From Apricaphanius iberus (Eukaryota; Chordata; Actinopteri; Cyprinodontiformes; Aphaniidae): 64,000 nt of DNA. The number at the start of each line of letters is the position of its first letter. Positions within the stretch are counted from its first letter, which is position 1. Location of the stretch: contig JAPXFQ010001003.1 of the NCBI GenBank assembly GCA_028564705.1, positions 1,493,001-1,557,000 on the forward strand. Reading direction: 5' to 3'. A program made the position numbers and the translations under genes. The notes under the pieces are model-generated. The model had not been told where the DNA came from. It made no database searches and was given only the letters and a program-made list of their open reading frames with translations. Of this stretch, positions 12,763 through 64,000 are shown piece after piece.

Positions 12763-13899
12763 TAGGGCTGAACGATTTTGGAAAATAATCTAATTGCGAT
12801 TTTTTTTTTTTCTTCAATATTGCGATTGCGATTTAATGTGCAATTATTTTTGTGGGGCTTTTGTCATGCATTTTTAAATTAAAGCAATCAAAAATATTGT
12901 GTATTATAAACAGATTTTTATACATAATTTATTCTATTCCATTAGATTATTTACTTATTTTAAGACAAAGGCAGATATAAACAACTTTATCTACTTTTAA
13001 TCATCACACTCGATGGTCATGGCGTCGTTCTGCAATCAAGGTTTTCTTCCTTTTGATCCCAGCTAATAATTCCCTCCGGCTGCAATGTTTTCCTCCGTGT
13101 AGTTATCCAGGAAGTAGGATGCCTGAAGGAACAAGCTCTGATTTTTAATTCTCCATCGATCTAATGCACTTTCAGACTCTGGTATGGCTCCGTGGAGCGG
13201 TTTGATCTCAGGTCAGTTGTCGCAAAATACTGTTTTCGGTGCGGCTTTAACTTTCTGTCGGCATTTTTTATACAGCGCAGGTAAAATGTGGCTAAAATGT
13301 GTTAGTGAGATTGAATCCTAGCTTATTCATTAGCTTAACAAAGCATACTTTTGGCAATAAAACCCGTTATAGAACGAATTATTTCAGTGTGGCGTTTTTT
13401 TATGTTCCTAAGGAGCGATTCTTTCAAACAGCTTGGTCAGCGATCGCTGTCGCCTCGAAGTTTGTTTACTGGAAATTGAAACACTGGTGGCGGTCAGTTT
13501 AGCCGTGCAACTCTCATATATGGTGGTGTGATGTTTTTAGGTGTTGATAAAGGTTCGTACTGTAGCCTACCTCGTGAGGTAGCAACAATACCAAGACGGG
13601 TTCTGCATAATACCTGCCGTTGCGCAGCATCAACGTTTTCATAGCAGATATAATTTCTCACAACTGATGTACTGTTCCTCTTTGGTACCAACTATTGTGT
13701 AGTGTTGGATTCTCTTAAGCTTTTGGTCAATTTAAAACTGGTTAAAGTGCAGCGTTTCCTTCTCTCCCTGCATTGTTTACAAGTCACGTGACTTTAGCAG
13801 ATATGTTTACATCAAGTCAAATCGCAGCCTTTGCGATTAGGAAATCGCATTTTACCAAATCGCGATTTAATTAAATATGCAATTAATCGTTCAGCCCTA
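12763..13899. mobile_element. Non-autonomous hAT transposon, 1.14 kb, inserted in the LINE
   Basis: The ends are TAGGGCTGAACGATT and its inverted copy AATCGTTCAGCCCTA. A perfect 8 bp target duplication ATTAGTAT flanks it (12755-12762 and 13900-13907). GCGATT/AATCGC words cluster next to both ends (for example 12795-12835 and 13820-13870), as expected for subterminal transposase-binding repeats. No transposase is recognised inside. Removing it rejoins the LINE 3' UTR. Confidence 0.88.
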
Positions 13900-14006
13900 A
13901 TTAGTATTAGAATTAAAAATAGGCAAGCAAGAAATCATTAGCAATTGAGTGAAATCAATAACAGGATCAGTTACTCATAAGCAAGTCTAAATAGGTATGT
14001 TTTTAT

Positions 14007-14375
14007 TTAAGAGTTCAGTGTCTCTGCAGTTTTGCAGTCGTCCGGCTGTTTTTTCCAGATATGGGGAGCATAGAAACTGAAAGCTGCTTCTCCATGCTTG
14101 GTTCCGTTTCTAAGGACGATCAGTAGATTAGAGCTGGAGGACCTGAGTGACCTGTAAGGTTTGTACCATGATAGCAGATCTTTAATGTACTCTGGTGCTA
14201 ACCAATTTAATGATTTATAGACTAATAAAAACACCCTGAGCTACAGGGAGCCAGTGTAAGGACTTTAGAACAGGGGTGATGTATCCTACTTTCCTGGTTT
14301 TAGTGAGAAGACGAGCAGCAGCATTCTGGATTAGCTGCATTTGTCTGATTGATTTTTCTTTTTTTTAGACATACT
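14007..14375 (-). pseudogene. LINE reverse-transcriptase C-terminal fragment
   Basis: The open part at 14007-14234 includes LNWLAPEYIKDLLSWYKPYR, SLRSSSSNLLIV and HGEAAFSFYAPHIWKKQPDD. This is the typical C-terminal segment of fish non-LTR retrotransposon ORF2. Upstream (14235-14375) the homology continues in other frames with stops. The catalytic RT domain is absent, so this is a dead fragment. Confidence 0.75.
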
Positions 14376-14418
14376 TAAAGCAGCATAACTACAAAGGCAG
14401 CTCAGTATAATCTAAGCC

Positions 14419-14738
14419 CATGATTCTCAAACTGTGGTACGTGTACCACCAGTGGTACTCAAGCTCTCCCTAGTGGTACTTGAAAGAAAGTTCTAAATAT
14501 TTTTTGAAAATAAAATCAATTCAAAAATGTATAATTCACACACAGCCTGGCTGTGGCTGGCAACAATTAACAATAAATAGTCCTTATTAGGAGTAAATAA
14601 GCCTCCTTTGGTTAATTGTCTATGGTCAAAAGGGTAAGCCTTCTCTACTGTATGTTTAGGTTGGTCACAATCGTGGTACTTGGAGAGCTCGACATTTTCT
14701 CAGTTGGTACCCACTGTGAAAAGTTTGAGAAATACTGA
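14419..14738. mobile_element. Short hAT MITE, 0.32 kb, inserted in the LINE
   Basis: The left end CATGATTCTCAAACTGTGGT and the right end (TTTGAGAAATACTG) form a terminal inverted repeat of the CAGTGNTTCTCAAACT hAT type. The target duplication TCTAAGCC occurs on both sides (14411-14418 and 14739-14746). The body contains repeated GTGGTAC words. It is too short to encode anything. Confidence 0.8.
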
Positions 14739-15000
14739 TCTAAGCCATTTTAAGCTTCATTTGAAGGAATTCTGTAAGGAGCTCTTTCAGGCTGATTTAA
14801 AAAGTTGACAGAGTGTCTACCACATGGGATAAAACGTGGTAGCTGGTTTCACAGGAGAGGAGCTTGATAACTAAAAGATCTGCCTCTCAATTTGCGTTTA
14901 GAAACTCTAGGAACCACCTGCAGTCTGAAACCGAAGTGTTCTGTTACGAACATATGGAAAAATCAAATCTCTATTGTAAAATGGATCTGGATTTACTTTG

Positions 15001-16875
15001 ATTGACTTTATATTTAAGAAAGAGAGTTTAAAGACAAAAAGCTCCATCCAGCCACCTACTTATCCATCCGTCTGTCCATCAACTCTTTGTTAATTTGTCC
15101 GTCCCTCTGTTTGTCCATGATCCATCAGTCCATCATCACACAAAATCTTAAAAAAAATTTTTTAGTCTGATCTAATTGTGTTGATAAAAAGAAATCAAGC
15201 AGCATTTTTTTTTGTCTGCCCCTCTGAACTATTATAAGATGTATCTTAATAGTGTAATAAACAATCTTCAGAATGCAGTGAACAATTAGGTGAAATTATT
15301 TGTGGAATTTTAACATTTTTATGATCCTTAATGCAAACATCAGCATACTTTCTCCTATGTTTTAAGATTTATTTTCTCATTTCAAAGTGGGAAACCAAGC
15401 GAGGAACCAAAGTGATGTGGATGATTAGCTTGATGTTTGTGGATCTGAAATAATATCAAATGTGCTCAGTGACAACAGACATTGATGAGTTACTTCTTTT
15501 CTCTTCTGTGCTTGATTTTGTGTTTGGCTTTTTGAAATTTGGAAACCTGTTGGAACTTCTGGAAATCTTGATTCAATCATGCTTTAAATGAATCTGGAAC
15601 TTCTTCAGTCACAAAAGGTTTGCACTGAATTATGAAGAGTTTCTTAAAATACTGAGCTTTTGGCCATCTTTGTGAGGCAGTAACAGATGTTTGGCAGTTT
15701 TGAAGAAAGGCACAATTCTTCTGTGGATAGAAACATTGATACTAGCAGTGCTTGCACAGGAAGGAAGAGTAGGGAGGTTGTACAAGTCTGAGTGAGTATA
15801 AATAATCTACATCTGGTACATCTACAGGATGTGAGCATATCTAATCACAAAAAAAGAAAAAAGAAATCAGTTACACTTAGTGTGTAATTCTACTTAAGAG
15901 CAAAGTGTGAAAAACATGTCATTGCTGGGCTATAATGGGCCCTAAAAATATGCTTCTTTACTCCATTCAAGGTCTCAGTAACTCATCACCTATAAATAAT
16001 GCTGGTGCAAACAATTTACTTCCCCTTAACTCTGGAGCTGCTTTCAGTCTAAATTTTGTGTATATTTATTCATCAAACAGAAAATGGATGTAGACCTCAA
16101 GACCACAGTTTAGCATTTTTAGTTTTTGAAAGTCACACTGATTTTACCAAATCAAAAAGTAAAATATAGGATATAGATTTATTGCATACTGGGTAATATG
16201 TTTCAAGCTTTTTGTTAATTAAAATTGTACCGGTCAACCCCGGCTCCTACCAACATACACCAAAAGTGATTAACAACAAACTTTATTTGCAAAAAGTAAA
16301 CCGCAGCTGTAGGTTTTTGTCCTTATTCATCTTGATTTAGACTGTAGGCTATGTAGGCAATTTTCTTATGGATTTTATAACTGCAATATTTACTTATATA
16401 ATTTTTGGGACTCTAGCTTGGGTAACCACTGCCTTATGGCATGGGGGAGATCAGCTCGTGGCCCTGTGGAGATGTTAAAGAAGCCCAGGACGCTTTAACA
16501 GCAACGTTCAGTTCATCTATTAGTTCTGGAGTCTCTGGTCTTTCTCTTGACAATACTGAAGGGGATATTCTACCCTGAGGTAATATATCATGTTTAGCTT
16601 TGGCTTCGCATAAACCAATGCAATTGAATGGGAAATACTAGTATGCTTGTTGTTCCCAGTCACTTACAAGGGTTTATGCAAAGCTGAATCAAACCAGATC
16701 AGGGGAGTCACTGGACTGGAATTCCTTTTTTCCTCACTTATTTAAGACGGGGGAATGTCGCGACAGACAAATTTTTAATTAGCAGAGGAATATCCCTTTA
16801 ATAATTAATTCTCTAGTTTGCTGGCCAGTTTAGTACAGTGATTACCTTAGTTACTAAGCAGGTTTGTTATTGTTC
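15001..16875. other. Non-coding; only a stem-loop stands out
   Basis: AT-rich presumed intron. An imperfect inverted repeat pairs 16592-16616 with 16670-16694 (GCATAAACC against GGTTTATGC at the inner end). Nothing else is recognised. Confidence 0.4.
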
Positions 16876-16879
16876 GCAT

Positions 16880-17290
16880 TATGTATAGGTGCCCAGTCCT
16901 ACTGAAAATGAAATCAGCCTCTCCTTTAACCTTTTCCACAGAGAGAATAATGGTGGACTCAGAAAATGTCCTAGCGGACAGCTGGACTGTCTTTGACCAG
17001 ATTGAACCCAGTGGACCACTGGCTCATGTCTTGGATCCATCTGTGTGTGGCAGCTGCTAAAGCTCTGACTCTAGCCTCAATCCATGCCCTGAATGTACTT
17101 TCTTTCAGAATCCTTTCAAGGTTGTAGTTATTTCCGTTACTAGTGGACCTTCTGTCATACTTTTTCCTTCCACTCAACGTTTCATGGGAATGTTTGGTTA
17201 CAGCACTCTGTAACAGGCTGCTTTATTAGCATAACCCTCCTGTTGAGTCATCAGTCTTCCCTATGAATGTGTGTATAGCATGAACATGGC
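16880..17290 (-). mobile_element. Tc1-like transposon fossil (family C) with transposase remnant
   Basis: Matches a widespread fish DNA transposon with its transposase on the minus strand. Diagnostic words are AGTCCTACTGAAAATGAAAT (about 16894), TTTTTCCTTCCACTCAACG (about 17160) and TACAGCACTCTGTAACAG (about 17200). The minus-strand frame 16971-17177 encodes NYNLERILKESTF and THRWIQDM, a decayed N-terminal transposase part. It is internally deleted. Further end fragments of the family lie at 35610 and 39035. Confidence 0.65.
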
Positions 17291-17743
17291 CATGCTTTAA
17301 CCTTTCTGTATTTCTTTTTAAATAAGCATTGTTTTATTAGTCTTTGAATCATCAAATTAACAGAAAAAACTATTGTGATATATTACTCCATGTAATAGAT
17401 CTATGCATTTAGTTTCACTCTGAATTGATTCACCTGTGAGAGCCATTCATGCTGAAAATTTAGTAATTTTTTCAGGATATACAACTGTTGCTTTCACAAT
17501 TATTTAGGAAACACAGTTGGTTTACTAATGAAGGTGTAGTATAGCATTTGTTTTCTGGTTTAATTACTAATATACTTTTTGTCACAAACTTTTCTCAATT
17601 TTAAGTCTTTTTTATATAGTATTAGTGTAAAAAAATTAAACATTAATTTAGATATTTCTTCTGTTGATAGTCTGATTTATCATAGCCGCAAATGTCTAAC
17701 TATAATATAAGCATTGTATCCAATTTTTGTTCTTTTTTTTCAG

Positions 17744-63955
<46,212 letters not shown>

Positions 63956-64000
63956 GTATTTGGCCAGGATAAATACGGATGCATCACTCAGTGGTCTGAG

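Larger units (their letters stand above)
12547..15000 (-). mobile_element. LINE remnant (3' part) interrupted by two hAT insertions
   Basis: On the minus strand this reads as the C-terminal end of a jockey-superfamily reverse transcriptase followed by a 3' UTR. The 3' end is at GGCAAGGCGAGGCAAATTTT (12549 on), a very common fish LINE tail. Frames at 14007-14375 read as LIQNAAARLLTKTRK, ITPVLKSLHWLPV, LAPEYIKDLL and SLRSSS, with stops. The part beyond 14747 is the usual neighbouring repeat sequence (GAAACTCTAGGAACCACCTG). Two hAT elements (12763-13899 and 14419-14738) sit inside it and are therefore younger. The exact clade is not assigned. Confidence 0.7.

Noticed and set aside
1..17743. First coding exon of myo1d
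   Set aside because: I looked for a short exon starting with Met and ending with a split Arg codon before FEKGRIY, and found no convincing match. It is likely upstream of the window, with an overlooked exon possible.

Overview
The window is nuclear DNA from a bony fish, most likely a percomorph teleost. The evidence is a multi-exon vertebrate gene with GT-AG introns, an AT-rich intronic background with many microsatellites, and a teleost set of transposons: Tc1/mariner, non-autonomous hAT, an L2-type LINE and tRNA-headed SINEs. There is no sign of a bacterial, viral or plasmid replicon, and no CRISPR array or operon.

The only gene I can support as functional lies on the + strand. It is an unconventional class I myosin, best matched to Myosin-Id (myo1d). 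Sixteen internal coding exons between 17744 and 63955 join in frame into about 750 codons, equivalent to about residue 32 to 782 of the roughly 1,000-residue protein. They cover almost the whole motor domain (P-loop, switch I, TEDS site, switch II, relay, actin-binding region), both IQ motifs and the start of the TH1 tail. I could not find the first coding exon (about 31 codons), so bases 1-17743 are read as intron 1 or upstream sequence. The rest of the tail lies beyond the right edge. Residue numbers in the exon entries assume a first exon of the same length as in mammals.

Layout: 1-17743 is intron or flank with old Tc1 fossils, a 1.9 kb hAT element (8132-10018) and a LINE fragment broken by two hAT insertions (12547-15000). 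17744-29636 holds exons for residues 32-489, with introns carrying hAT elements, a CTTT microsatellite abutting the P-loop exon, and a SINE. 29637-46455 is a 16.8 kb intron holding a CATGTG-rich tandem block, two SINE-type elements, a Tc1 transposase relic and a nearly intact antisense L2 LINE (41931-45153). 46456-50638 holds the exons completing the motor. 50639-63731 is a 13.1 kb intron ending with a Tc1-type transposon whose long inverted repeats are well kept (61380-62955). 63732-63955 is the IQ/TH1 exon.

The myosin is an actin-based motor that binds calmodulin-type light chains and membrane, and it is known from animals as a determinant of left-right asymmetry. The rest of the window is intronic mobile-element sediment. 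The points most worth a second look are the microsatellite that serves as the polypyrimidine tract of the P-loop exon, the CATGTG block, a SINE-headed repeat with an unfamiliar tail and an internal hairpin, the LINE's 5' end, and the Tc1 element with doubled binding-site repeats. Family assignments of repeats rest on my recognition of sequence patterns, without a database search.
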